Source of the DNA: Actinomycetota bacterium
GTDB lineage: Bacteria > Actinomycetota > Actinomycetes > Streptosporangiales > Streptosporangiaceae
Assembly: GCA_027314515.1 (NCBI GenBank)
Contig: DAHVAR010000036.1
Coordinates: 1 to 64,000 of the forward strand
Reading direction: 5' to 3'
DNA length: 64,000 nucleotides
Below the pieces are notes generated by a model that saw nothing but the letters and a program-made list of their open reading frames with translations, was not told the DNA's origin and did not search any database. The translations under genes and the position numbers were made by a program. Below are positions 1 through 8,926 of this stretch, in pieces; the stretch's first letter is position 1, and each line of letters begins with the position of its first letter.

Positions 1-229
1 GGCGGTTCGGGATGGCTTCGACACCTCCCCGCTACCAGGGGTCCCTTCAATATCCACGCCACCACGCCGCCGGTGACCAGATCGATACGATTTATGCCTT
101 ACGCCATGCCTGCCGCCCGCCCTTTATCAACAGGCTCTAAGAGGGCGCCGCGCTGAATCAGATCAGCGCTCTCGATTTGCCCGCCGCTCGCGCACTCTGT
201 CAGCACGGGCGGGAGCGGGGACCCTGGCT

Positions 230-1577
230 ATGACGACGTGGCAGCCCGGGCTGACCGAGGGATTTGACGTACCGACCCGTCGCGCATCGCGCTGAGGTGG
301 AACGACGGGTGCTGGACGTATGGCGAACTGGACGAGCGGGTTGACCGGTATGTCCAAGGCCTGAAACGCGCCGGTGTGGCACCGCACACCGTGGTCGGTC
401 TGCGACCCGAGCGCGGACCCGAGTTAGTGGCCGCCCTGCTCGGCGTGGCGCGGGCCGGGGCTGTGTACCTGCCGGTCGACCCGGATTGGGCGCAGCAGCA
501 CGTTGAGTTCATACTCAGGGATTCCAGATGCGCTGTGGCGCTGACCGATTCCCCCAGCCGTCGTGCAGAGCCGAGCCTGGGGCCGGGGGGCCGCACGCTG
601 GATCGCCCTCGATGAGCTATGCACGGGTCTGTTACATCGGCCGCCCGCCCAGCGCCCCAATCGGGTCCCGGAACCCGACGGATCTTGTCTATGTCCTCTA
701 CACCTCGGGCTCGACCGGTCGGCCGAAGGGAGTCTGGGTGGAGCATCGGAACCTCGCCCACTACCTGGCCTGGTACCGCGAAGCCTATGCCGCGGGCAGC
801 CCAGCGTCGTCGTTGCTGCTCAATTCGCAGACCTTTGACCTGACCGTCACCGCGCTGTGGACACCCCTCGTAACCTGCGGCGAACTGCACCTTGCGCCGC
901 CTTCCCCGGGGCTGCCGAAACTGGCCGCATTACGCGCAGTCAGCCTAGTCAAGATCACGCCAGCGCACGTGCGTGCGCTGGCTGCGGGTCTTGCACATCC
1001 CGCCCCTGCCGACGCGGTAGATACGGAACAGAGCGATTCATGCCAGGTGATTGTGGTCGGCGACGAGGAGTTGCGCCCCGAGGACGTCGCCGCCATGCGC
1101 AGGCTTTTCCCAGGTGCTCGTGTGGTCAACGAGTATGGGCCCACTGAGGCGACCGTCGGCTGCGCTGGCTGGGAGGTTGGTAGGGTCGCGGGCTTGGCGC
1201 GCATCCCCATCGGGCTGGCGATCCGCGGCGCCACGATCAGCATCGTGACCCCCGATCTGCATGCAGAGCCGATAGGCGTCGTCGGAGAGATTTGTGTGGG
1301 CGGCGCCGGCGTGGCGCGTGGACATGTCGGCGATCCCTCGCGGACAGCAGAGCAGTTCATCCCAGATCCTGACGATCCCGCGGGCGGGCTGCGCTACCGG
1401 ACCGGCGACCTCGGACGCCTGCGGGCCGACGGCGTGCTGGAGTTCCTGGGCCGTCGGGATGACCAGGTGAAGGTGGACGGCTACCGCATCGAACTAGGAG
1501 AGATCGAAGCGGCAGTTGCCGCCTGCCCTGCCCGTGCGCGTGCCGTCATTCTAGATCTAGCTAGCGGCAGGCACTAA
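230..1577 (+). pseudogene. Decayed NRPS adenylation domain
   Basis: Remnant of an AMP-forming adenylation domain that would activate an amino acid for nonribosomal peptide synthesis. The motifs occur in order but in different frames: LTEGFD near 255, TYGELDERV near 320 and GAVYLPVDP near 460, then YTSGSTGRPKG near 700, NEYGPTEATV near 1130, YRTGDLGR near 1395 and DGYRIELGEIEAAV near 1480. Reading the whole domain needs shifts near 285, 560 and 630. It stops just after the last core motif, with no carrier or condensation domain. Bases 1-229 contain no gene I can support. The ATG at 230 is only a possible original start. A sequencing error is less likely than decay because there are several shifts and mobile debris lies alongside. 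Confidence 0.75.
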
Positions 1578-1646
1578 CAGCTGGCCGAGCTTGACCTGGC
1601 GCAGCAGCGAACGCAGCCCAGGGAGTGATGGCGGGTGCGAGCGGGT

Positions 1647-1931
1647 TCATGCGCCACCACCGAGTCCGCCGCGCCGGACGGCGAAGTGGGCCGGATCGCG
1701 GGCGAGCCTGGGCTGGCCGGCCGGGAACGGCAGGGCCTGCTGCCGGGCGGCGTTCTCGGTGCCGGCCTGCAGGATCCGGCTGACCAGCGGGACGCTGACG
1801 GCTCCGGCTTCCAGCGCGCGCCGACAGGCGGCGTCGACGCGGCCGGGTCCCCATCTGCGGACCAAGCCGAGCAGCGCGCAGACCTGGCGCATCCGGGTTC
1901 GCGGCAGCGGACGGTCTAGACCGCCTCAGCT
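1647..1931 (-). pseudogene. IS21-type transposase C-terminal fragment
   Basis: The open stretch resembles the C-terminal end of IstA-type transposases: an RMRQVCALLGLVRRWGPGRV helix followed by an Arg/Ala-rich helix and a terminal RLARDPAHFAV-like segment. The DDE catalytic core and N-terminal HTH are missing, and a stop lies just upstream near 1932. No partner istB ATPase is present. The match is from memory of the family and the fragment is short, so the family is moderately supported and the lack of function is well supported. Confidence 0.45.
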
Positions 1932-1948
1932 ATAGCCAGCCGATCCGG

Positions 1949-2428
1949 TCAGCTTTCGCTTTTGTGGATTGCGGCAAGGCCGCTGGCGGCCAGGCTCTGG
2001 GCTCGGTGGACCAGGACGGCTACCTGGCTGACGGACTCTCCGTTCTGGATGGCGCCGGGCAGGGTGGCGGCGAGCAGCGAGTCGATCTGGCGCTCGACGG
2101 CGGGGTCGATGCTGGAGACGATGCCTTCGGTGGTGCCTTCGTACAGGTTGGCGCTGACCGATTTTGCCAGGGTGTGGGCCCGGGCCTTCTGGCCGACTTG
2201 GTAGTCAGCCAGGACAGCGCCGAGCTGGGCGCCGATCTGCGCGAGCCTGGTCTCGGCGGTCTCGCGTGCGCTGCCGCTATTCTGGGCCGACGTGGAGTTG
2301 TTGCCGCCGCTGCTGTGGCTCGGGCTGGAGCTGCATCCCGCTGCGAGCATGGATGCCGCGGCGAGTGCCGCGAATGTCAGCATTAGCTTGCGTCTGCGGT
2401 ACGAGCCGGGTGTTGGGGCGGGATTCAT
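1949..2428 (-). CDS. Secreted lipoprotein, function unknown
   Basis: A 159-residue protein with a basic N-terminus (RRRK, 11-14), a hydrophobic stretch and a lipobox MLAAGC with Cys32, so it should be lipid-anchored outside the membrane. A Ser/Asn/Gly-rich linker (33-50) leads to a helical domain of about 100 residues with no motif I recognise. The ATG at 2428 is chosen because GGAGAA precedes it and the signal peptide starts there; the open frame runs further upstream without signal features. It lies 23 bp downstream of the CcdA-like gene on the same strand and is probably co-transcribed, which suggests an extracytoplasmic redox or metal role. That role is inference only. Confidence 0.75.
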   Translation of the reverse strand: MNPAPTPGSYRRRKLMLTFAALAAASMLAAGCSSSPSHSSGGNNSTSAQNSGSARETAETRLAQIGAQLGAVLADYQVGQKARAHTLAKSVSANLYEGTTEGIVSSIDPAVERQIDSLLAATLPGAIQNGESVSQVAVLVHRAQSLAASGLAAIHKSES

Positions 2429-2451
2429 CTGGGCTTCTCCTAATTTCCTAA

Positions 2452-3318
2452 TCAGATGGGGGGCCAGCCATGGTTGTTCAGCCATCCCGTGGCGGGGCCG
2501 AGCCAGCTCTGCCACCCGCCGAGCAGGATCAAGACTCCGACTGCGAGCATGAGGACGCCGCCCGCGATTTCCAGCGGGCGGGCATGCCGCTGCTGGAAGT
2601 CGACGAGGCGGCGCGCCTTGGTCAGGGCGATGGTCATGAGCGCGAACGGCACGGCGAGCCCGACGGAGTACAGCAGCAGCAGAGCCGAGCCTGTCCAGAC
2701 GGTTCCGCTCGCGGCCGAAAGCGCCAGGATGCCGCCGAGGGTGGGCCCGGTACAGGGCGTCCACGTGATCGCTATGGCGAAGCCCATGCCGAACGCGCCC
2801 AGGGGGTTATTCCGCAGCCGCTGGACATTGACGCAGGCGTCGCCGCCGGGAAGCTTGATGCGCAGCCTGGCAATCATGACGACGCCGAGCACGATGATGA
2901 AACCGCCGGCAATTCGTTCGAGTGCCGGGAGCTGACTGAGCAGCGCGCCCCCGATCGTGCTGGCGCTCGCGCCGAGCAGCACGAAGAACAGGCAGAACCC
3001 AGTGAGGAATACCACGAAACTGCGCAGGGCGCGGGCCCGTGTCACCGGCCGCGGCAGGAGTTCCGGCACGCGGGTCCCGCAGGTATCGCAGGTATCGCAG
3101 GTATCGGCTGCGGTGCCCGCTGTCTCGGTTGCGGTGGTCCCGCCGGCCTGGTTGAGCAGGACCAGCTGCCGCCGGGATCTGGCGGATGCCGGTGATGGCG
3201 CGGTGTTGAGGGCGAACGGCAGGTAGACCGGGATAAGCAGGCTGCAGCACGGAGCCGCGACAAACCCGATCACCCCAGCAGGGAAGGCCAGTAAGGCTAA
3301 GCGCAGCAACTCGGGCAT
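2452..3318 (-). CDS. CcdA/DsbD-like membrane protein
   Basis: A 288-residue membrane protein of the CcdA/DsbD transmembrane family, which passes electrons from cytoplasmic thioredoxin across the membrane. About six hydrophobic segments are visible. The paired Cys motifs are APCC (23-25) in the first segment and TPCTGP (Cys189) in the fourth, where the family normally has PCV and TPC. Odd features: an insertion of roughly 50 residues between segments 1 and 2 contains three consecutive Asp-Thr-Cys units (72-80). These could bind metal or exchange disulfides. GGAGA precedes the ATG at 3318. It heads a two-gene operon with the lipoprotein at 1949-2428. Confidence 0.8.
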   Translation of the reverse strand: MPELLRLALLAFPAGVIGFVAAPCCSLLIPVYLPFALNTAPSPASARSRRQLVLLNQAGGTTATETAGTAADTCDTCDTCGTRVPELLPRPVTRARALRSFVVFLTGFCLFFVLLGASASTIGGALLSQLPALERIAGGFIIVLGVVMIARLRIKLPGGDACVNVQRLRNNPLGAFGMGFAIAITWTPCTGPTLGGILALSAASGTVWTGSALLLLYSVGLAVPFALMTIALTKARRLVDFQQRHARPLEIAGGVLMLAVGVLILLGGWQSWLGPATGWLNNHGWPPI

Positions 3319-3428
3319 GCGGTCTCCATGCTCCTGGAGGCAGTGAACAGCGTGGAGGGGGATTTATCCAACACTGAACCATGTATCAAGTTAACTGTGT
3401 ATCAGATGAAAACCAGATACGCAATAAA

Positions 3429-3449
3429 TAGCCCGACCTTCCAATGATC
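3429..3449 (+). repeat. Left terminal inverted repeat
   Basis: Begins TAGCCCGACC and ends CCAATGATC. It matches the reverse complement of 4317-4337 at 20 of 21 positions. Confidence 0.75.
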
Positions 3450-3519
3450 ATGGATTCTGACGGCCTAGCCGCGGCCGAGCCGTGACGCGTTTCTCCTGCT
3501 GACACGCCGATCGTGGTGC

Positions 3520-4253
3520 TTGATCAGCGGCACGCGATGGGGCGCCGGGCGGCGGACCATCCTGACCCACTCACCGCAGCTGCACGACAAGCAGGCCGCC
3601 GGGTTCGACGGCACCACCCTGGCCAAAGCCGGGAAGAAACTCGACGAGCTGACTGCCACCCTGGCCCGCGGCAAGACCCGAAGGTCGCGGGACAAGGTCG
3701 AGGCCGAGATCGCCGCCATCACCCGCAAGCACTGGGTCCGCCGCGTCGTCACCTGGCAGCTATCCGGCGAGCAGCCCGGGGACCTGCGCCTGTCCTGGAA
3801 CATCGACACCGGCGCCCGCGCCGCCCTCGGAGAAGAACTGTTCGGCAAGCACGTCCTGATCACCGATCACGACGACTGGCCCGTTGCCGAGGTAGTGGCC
3901 GGCTACCGGTCCCAGTCCGAGGCCGAGTTCTCCTTCGGCAGCTCAAAGACACCCGCGTCGTCTCCTTCAGCCCGATGTTCCACTGGACCGAGCACAACAT
4001 CCGCGTCCACGTCTTCACCTGCGTCCTCGCCCTGCAGGCCGCCCACCTGATGCGGCTCAAGGCCGAGCGCGCCGGGCTTGACCTGTCCGTCCGCGCACTG
4101 CTGGACCAGCTCGCCGGGATCCAGGAAACCGTTCTGCTCTACCAGGGCGAGCGCGGCCGGCCCAAAGCCCGGCGCATGCTCACCGAGCAAACACCCGACC
4201 AGCAGCAACTGCGCCAGATCTTCGGCCTGGACAGATACGCCCCGCGCAGTTAG
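3520..4253 (+). pseudogene. IS1634-type transposase, truncated and frameshifted
   Basis: Similar to the C-terminal half of IS1634/IS4-group DDE transposases. The first part reads LAKAGKKLDELTATLARGKT and later VAEVVAGYRSQSEAEFSF. The reading then moves by one base near 3935 to continue RQLKDTRVVSFSPMFHWTEH and later GIQETVLLYQGERGRPKARR, ending DRYAPRS. The shift is explained by one missing C before GGCAGCTC. The N-terminal half with the first catalytic Asp is absent. The gene is dead but still enclosed by the element's ends. Confidence 0.8.
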
Positions 4254-4316
4254 GTCATATGCCGGCAAACGCACTCACGCCCAGGCTGAGCTGCCAGAAC
4301 ATCAGGCGAGACACAA

Positions 4317-4337
4317 GATCATTGGAAAGTCGGGCTA
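4317..4337 (-). repeat. Right terminal inverted repeat
   Basis: Partner of the repeat at 3429-3449, reading GATCATTGG ... GTCGGGCTA on the plus strand. Confidence 0.75.
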
Positions 4338-4485
4338 GCAGTAATTAGGACCGTATTTCAGCCCCAGCCGATACGGACAGTCCGGAAAGACGGGCGTGCA
4401 GCCGTCCGTAAATTGCATCATTGTTACATGATATAGTTGTGAAATTGGAATGGAGTAATTGCGTGAAGGGTGCGATGATCAGGCG

Positions 4486-4851
4486 ATGACTACCGCCGCG
4501 CTAACCAGTCCGGGCCGGCCCAGGCCCCCGCTGGATAAGATCCCGCTGCTGAGCCCGGACAAGGCGACAGGCCTTGCCGGACTCTTCAAGATCCTTGCGA
4601 GCGAGACGCGGCTGCGGCTGCTGCATGCCCTGTACAACGCTGGCGAGATACGGGTGAGCGATCTTGCGGCGGAGGTCGGCGTGACTCAGCAGACGCTGTC
4701 GAATCAGCTGCAGCGACTGCTCGACCGGGGCATCCTGGCCACCCGGAGATCGGGTACCAGCGTCTACTACCGCATAGCTGACCCGTGCGTCCCGGTCCTG
4801 CTGGAGGCCGGTATCTGCCTCGTCGAGGGCACTCAGCCGGGCCGTCAGTAG
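4486..4851 (+). CDS. ArsR-family metal-sensing regulator (first copy)
   Basis: A 121-residue winged-helix repressor. The fold signature LFKILASETRLRLLHAL (33-49) leads to the recognition helix VTQQTLSNQLQRLLDRG and a wing ATRRSGTSVYYRI. The C-terminal helix has Cys101 and Cys111 in DPCVPVLLEAGICL. The second ArsR gene at 7130 keeps this layout, so these are probable metal or metalloid ligands. The ATG at 4486 is preceded by AGG; a TTG at 4459 behind GGAG is an alternative in the same frame. It converges on the P1B ATPase and is likely autoregulated. The inducer cannot be read from the sequence; thiol-binding ions such as As(III), Cd, Pb or Zn are candidates. Confidence 0.85.
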   Translation: MTTAALTSPGRPRPPLDKIPLLSPDKATGLAGLFKILASETRLRLLHALYNAGEIRVSDLAAEVGVTQQTLSNQLQRLLDRGILATRRSGTSVYYRIADPCVPVLLEAGICLVEGTQPGRQ

Positions 4852-4865
4852 CCGTTCCTGTCAGC

Positions 4866-7127
4866 TCAGCGCTGGGTATGGCTGGCCGCCGATTTGGACC
4901 GCGGCGCCTCGGCAGGATCGGCTGAGCAGCATTCTGCCTGGTCCGAATTAGCGCGGTCAGCTGCGATCGCCGCCCTTTCCGTGTCGTGCTGGGCGGCCGC
5001 AGCCGGGCGCCGGGAAAGGCGCAGCGCGTTCGCGATGATGAACAGGGCCGTGCCCTCATTGAGCAGCAAGCCCTCGGTCAGGGACAGCGAGCCCGTTAGC
5101 GCCGCGCTCACCAGGACTGCCACGCCCACGACTGACATCGTGATGTTCTGCCGGATGACCGTCCGCGCACGGTGCGACAGCGCGACGGCGTCCGGCAGCT
5201 TGGTCAGGTCATCGGCCATCAGCGCGACGTCGGCGGTTTCGATGGCCACATCGGTGCCGATGGCGCCCATGGCGATCCCGACGTCAGCGGTCGCGAGCGC
5301 TGGCGCGTCATTGACGCCATCTCCCACCATCGCGATTGCGCCGTACTCGGCCCGCAGATCGCTGACTGCCTTGGTCTTGTCATGCGGCAGCAGACCGGCC
5401 CGCCAGTCATCGAGGCCGGCGTGAGCCGCCACGGCGGCAGCCACACGGTTGTTGTCGCCAGTCAGCATGAGCACGCGGCGGATGCCTGCGCGCCGAAGGG
5501 CCGTGACGGTCTCCGCCGCCTCGGGGCGCACCTGATCGGCCACGGCAAGCACGGCGGCGGGCTCCCCGTCGACGCTGAGCACGACCACCGTCTTCGCGTC
5601 ATCTTCAATGCGATCGACGAGCGCGGCCGCGCCGACCGGGAGTTGCGATACCTCAGGCTTGCCGACCTGGACGAGCCGGCCCCCGACGGTGCCTTCGACG
5701 CCCCGGCCGGGCGAGACATGCAGACCCTCCGCGGCGTCCCAGCGGATCTGCCCGCGCCGGGCAGCGGACGTGATCGCCTCGGCGAGCGGGTGGCCGCTGG
5801 CGTCCTCAACGCTCGCCGCCAGGCTGAGCAAGTAGCTAGGGTCACTGTCGCCAAGTGGGATGACGTCGAGGAGTTCCGGAACTCCCCGCGTCAGGGTTCC
5901 GGTCTTGTCCATTGCAATGACGCGCAGCCCGCCGAGAGCCTCAAGGTGGGCACCGCCCTTGATCAGGACGCCGTCGCGGGCCGCCCGGGCGATCGCGGTC
6001 ACTACCGCGACCGGGACGGAGATCAGGAGCGCGCATGAGCAGGAGACGACCAGCACGACAAGTGCCCTGTAGAACCAGAGCTTCCAGTCGCCGGCGATCA
6101 GCGGCGGCACCAGTGCAACGAGGATGGCCAGGCCCAGCATGACCGGTGCGTAGATCGCGCCGAACGCGTCGGCGAATCGCTGGGAGTGGCCTTTGCGAGC
6201 CTGCGCCTCCTCGACCTCGCGGATGATCCTGGCCAGCGTGGTATCGGCATACGGTTTCGTGACCGTGATGGTCAGGGCCCCAGAGCCATTCACGGTGCCG
6301 GCGAACACGCTGCTGCCGGTGCTGACCTCGACCGGGATCGGCTCTCCGGTCACCGGGCTCTGATCCACCGCGGAAGCGCCGGAGCAGACCACGCCGTCTG
6401 TGGGCAGCCGCTCGCCCGGCCGGACCAGAATGCTGTCACCGGGGATGAGGTCCTCCACCGGGACAGCCGTGAATGCCCCGCCATCAGCTATGAGGTTCGC
6501 CGACGGAGGCGCGAGGTCCATGAGGCCGCGCAGGGAAGTGCGAACCCGCCCCGCAGCGAACTCCTCCAGGATCTGCCCTAGGGAAAACACCACGGCAAGC
6601 ACCGCGGCCTGCTCATAGAGCCCGATAGCGACGGCACCGACGGCGGCGATCAGCAGCGTAGAGATGGTGATCCGCCGGGCGAGCAGCGAGATGACGACCA
6701 ACCTCGCGGTGTAGAAGCCGCCCACTACCAGGGCCGCCAAGTAAATCGCGTTTGCAGCTACCTCCGCGCGCGTGAGGTTGCCGACCGTGAGCCCGGCTGC
6801 CAGCAGCAGCACCGCCGAGGTCAGGGCGTAGAGCTTTGGCTGCCGCCACCACCGGCTGCCCGCCCCGGCGGTGCGCAGCTGCACGGGGATGAGCCCGATT
6901 CCAGCCCGGGCGGCCTGCCGGCGCAATGAATCGACAGTGACCTCGCCGTCATGCTCCAGCACGACGGTGTTCGTTGCGGGCAGCAGCTGAACCTCGGTGA
7001 CACCGGCAACCGCTGCCAGTGCCGCGCTGACGTCCGCAGAGCATGCCGAGCAGGAACTGTCAGCAAGCCGGAACCTGGTCTGGCGGACGCCGACGGCTCC
7101 GCTGTCAACGCCCGATCCCGCTGCCAT
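4866..7127 (-). CDS. P1B-type heavy-metal-translocating ATPase
   Basis: A 753-residue metal pump. An N-terminal heavy-metal domain has CSAC (Cys26/Cys29). The actuator motif SPVTGEP (257-263), a membrane metal-site segment with SCSC (362-365), the phosphorylation site DKTGT (Asp407), SGHPLAEA and the hinge GDGVNDAP follow in order. The usual CPC of the transport site is CSC here, an unusual substitution. The C-terminus adds a CC pair in a hydrophilic tail, perhaps a second metal site. The ATG at 7127 lies 2 bp after the stop of the upstream ArsR gene, so the two are translationally coupled. It should export a soft metal and be derepressed by it. The ion specificity is open. Confidence 0.9.
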   Translation of the reverse strand: MAAGSGVDSGAVGVRQTRFRLADSSCSACSADVSAALAAVAGVTEVQLLPATNTVVLEHDGEVTVDSLRRQAARAGIGLIPVQLRTAGAGSRWWRQPKLYALTSAVLLLAAGLTVGNLTRAEVAANAIYLAALVVGGFYTARLVVISLLARRITISTLLIAAVGAVAIGLYEQAAVLAVVFSLGQILEEFAAGRVRTSLRGLMDLAPPSANLIADGGAFTAVPVEDLIPGDSILVRPGERLPTDGVVCSGASAVDQSPVTGEPIPVEVSTGSSVFAGTVNGSGALTITVTKPYADTTLARIIREVEEAQARKGHSQRFADAFGAIYAPVMLGLAILVALVPPLIAGDWKLWFYRALVVLVVSCSCALLISVPVAVVTAIARAARDGVLIKGGAHLEALGGLRVIAMDKTGTLTRGVPELLDVIPLGDSDPSYLLSLAASVEDASGHPLAEAITSAARRGQIRWDAAEGLHVSPGRGVEGTVGGRLVQVGKPEVSQLPVGAAALVDRIEDDAKTVVVLSVDGEPAAVLAVADQVRPEAAETVTALRRAGIRRVLMLTGDNNRVAAAVAAHAGLDDWRAGLLPHDKTKAVSDLRAEYGAIAMVGDGVNDAPALATADVGIAMGAIGTDVAIETADVALMADDLTKLPDAVALSHRARTVIRQNITMSVVGVAVLVSAALTGSLSLTEGLLLNEGTALFIIANALRLSRRPAAAAQHDTERAAIAADRANSDQAECCSADPAEAPRSKSAASHTQR

Positions 7128-7129
7128 CG

Positions 7130-7402
7130 CTACATACCCTCGATCCGGCAGGGCGGTTCGGCGAGGCAGACACCGTAGTTCAGCAGCGTCGCCACGCACG
7201 GATCGACGATGCGGTACATGATGGCCGCACCGACCCGCCGGTTGGCGCAGATCCGGCGGTCCACCAGGCGCTGCAGGTGGTTGGACGCAGCCTGCTGGGT
7301 CATCCCGGCCGCGAGCGCTAGTTCTCCGGCTCGCACCTCACCGCCGATGGCCATCGCATGCAGCAACCGCAGCCGTGCGTCGCTGGCGAGCACCTTGAAC
7401 AA
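7130..7402 (-). CDS. ArsR-family metal-sensing regulator (second copy)
   Basis: Winged-helix protein parallel to the ArsR at 4486: FKVLASDARLRLLHAM, MTQQAASNHLQRLVDRR, then DPCVATLLNYGVCLAEPPC with three Cys near the C-terminus. It is the first gene of a two-gene operon with the P1B ATPase and probably represses it. Start problem: the only standard start in frame is TTG at 7402, yet similarity to the first copy continues upstream (LLTAAQARDVADL) to a stop at 7535, with no ATG or GTG. The real start may be a non-standard codon such as CTG at about 7492, or the N-terminus has been damaged. Confidence 0.8.
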   Translation of the reverse strand: MFKVLASDARLRLLHAMAIGGEVRAGELALAAGMTQQAASNHLQRLVDRRICANRRVGAAIMYRIVDPCVATLLNYGVCLAEPPCRIEGM

Positions 7403-7551
7403 ATCCGCGACATCTCTGGCCTGCGCCGCGGTGAGGAGGGTCCGGTTGCTCAGCTGGGGCGCGCCCGAGCCGTACTCTGCGGCAAACGGCAGGGCGGGAA
7501 GGGATGTCTGAACGGAAATCGCGGCCTCCGGTGAGCTACGAAGCTAAGAAT

Positions 7552-7588
7552 CACACTTACATTGCACAACGGTATCGTGTAATACTAG
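7552..7588 (+). promoter_or_regulatory. Possible promoter/operator before radical SAM gene
   Basis: An AT-richer stretch in a GC-rich region between divergent genes. CTTACA and TAATAC are spaced about 18 bp apart, and a TTACA/TGTAA inverted pair frames the segment, as expected for an ArsR-controlled promoter. It could serve the radical SAM gene, with the ArsR/ATPase operon leaving in the other direction. It was judged by eye only. Confidence 0.3.
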
Positions 7589-7666
7589 CGCTGTCTTCAT
7601 TACTCTCGCAGCGCGCGGAGTGGACGCGGCAGGTTCTCAGTGCTGCGGCCTAGTTGCCGAAAGAAG

Positions 7667-8926
7667 ATGCCGATGAGCGCACCAAAGGTCGCTGTAGTGT
7701 CCGCCTTTGAGGCCAGGCTGCAGCCCATCCTGGCCGCCAGCGCTGCGGGCGCGCTCCGCAGCACGGGAGCACAGGTGACGGCCTGGGATGCCGACGTGTG
7801 CCCGAACGACTATCCCGGCGCGGACTTTGACTTGGTGCTGATCTCGATCCCGTCCTACGAGGGCATCGAGCCTGGTGCGGATCTTGTCAGCCGGTTCCGG
7901 GCAGACGGCGCGCAGCGGGTTCTGGTGTGCGGCCAGTATGCCTGGCTCAACGCCGGGGCGCTGTCCTCGATCGCCGACGGGGTCGTGGTCGATGAGCCCG
8001 AGGGCATGACGGCCCATCTGCTCGCCTTCGCCCGCGGACAAGTCACCGCCCGGGATGTCGACGGCATCTTCACCGGCGAGGGTGTTCGTACCACGCCGAA
8101 GCGCCGCGTTGAACGGAACTGGCAGCTACCAGCGCGCGACCTGTTCCCGCCGATCGCCAGCTACCCAGAGCACTGCACGAAGTTCGGCTTGCTGGGCAAC
8201 ATCGAGGCCACCCGGGGCTGCCATCACAAGTGCAGTTACTGCGCCGTGTACGCGGCCTACGGCGTAACAGCGATCCCGGTCGAGACCGACAGGGTGCTGG
8301 CTGATGCTGTTCAGCTGGCCGGTCAGGGCGCCACGCACTTCGCCTTCGTTGACGCGGAGTTCTTCAACACCCGGCGGCACGCGCTGAACGTGATGCAGGC
8401 CGTCGCCGACCGGCTCGGGCCGGTGACCTTCGAGCTCACCACCCGGTTCGACCACATCCTGGAATTCGAGGCTGAGATCAACCACATGACTGAGCTGGGC
8501 CTGCGCGTCATCACCTCGGCGCTTGAGTTTCCGTCGGAGAAGCTGCTTCAGGTGTTCGACAAGGGCATCGACGTCCCGGGCATCAAGAAGGCGATCCGCG
8601 CCGCGAAGGCTGCCGGCCTTGAGCTGCGGCCGACCTTCATCACCTTCACGCCGTGGGTCACCATGGCCGAGATCCAGTCGCTGGAGGATTTCCTCGACGA
8701 AACCGGCATAGCTGACTGGGTCGATCACACCGCCCGGCAAACCCGGCTGCTGCTGTTCAAGGGTTCGCCGCTGATGGACTCGCCGTGGCTGGACGGCGTG
8801 GAGCTGATTGACCGGGGTTTCTACTACGACTGGACCCACCCAGACCCGGCCGTAGACGAGCTGTGGGCCGAGCGGCGCCGCGCGGCAGTCGAGGCCGGAT
8901 CTACCCGTTGCTGCGTGCGCTGCTGA
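7667..8926 (+). CDS. Radical SAM protein with RCCVRC tail (ArsL-like)
   Basis: A 419-residue protein. Residues 1-130 look like a Rossmann/B12-binding-type domain, followed by a radical SAM core with CHHKCSYC (Cys185, Cys189, Cys192) for the [4Fe-4S] cluster. The chain ends precisely at RCCVRC (414-419). This resembles the RCCLKC tail of a named radical SAM family that, as I recall, includes ArsL, which transfers the aminocarboxypropyl group of SAM to arsenic in arsinothricin synthesis. The tail is therefore a candidate metalloid or extra cluster ligand. Context agrees: ArsR and metal-ATPase genes lie upstream and an acyltransferase follows. ATGs at 7667 and 7673 and a GTG at 7640 are possible starts. 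The substrate is unproven. Confidence 0.8.
   Translation: MPMSAPKVAVVSAFEARLQPILAASAAGALRSTGAQVTAWDADVCPNDYPGADFDLVLISIPSYEGIEPGADLVSRFRADGAQRVLVCGQYAWLNAGALSSIADGVVVDEPEGMTAHLLAFARGQVTARDVDGIFTGEGVRTTPKRRVERNWQLPARDLFPPIASYPEHCTKFGLLGNIEATRGCHHKCSYCAVYAAYGVTAIPVETDRVLADAVQLAGQGATHFAFVDAEFFNTRRHALNVMQAVADRLGPVTFELTTRFDHILEFEAEINHMTELGLRVITSALEFPSEKLLQVFDKGIDVPGIKKAIRAAKAAGLELRPTFITFTPWVTMAEIQSLEDFLDETGIADWVDHTARQTRLLLFKGSPLMDSPWLDGVELIDRGFYYDWTHPDPAVDELWAERRRAAVEAGSTRCCVRC

Larger units (their letters stand above)
3429..4337. mobile_element. Internally deleted IS1634-type element
   Basis: Bounded by a 21-bp terminal inverted repeat with one mismatch (3429-3449 and 4317-4337). The interior carries only the C-terminal half of a DDE transposase. 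Full elements of this family are about twice as long, so this is a deletion derivative that could move only with a transposase supplied in trans. No clear target duplication is visible outside the ends. It separates the CcdA operon from the first ArsR gene. Confidence 0.7.
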
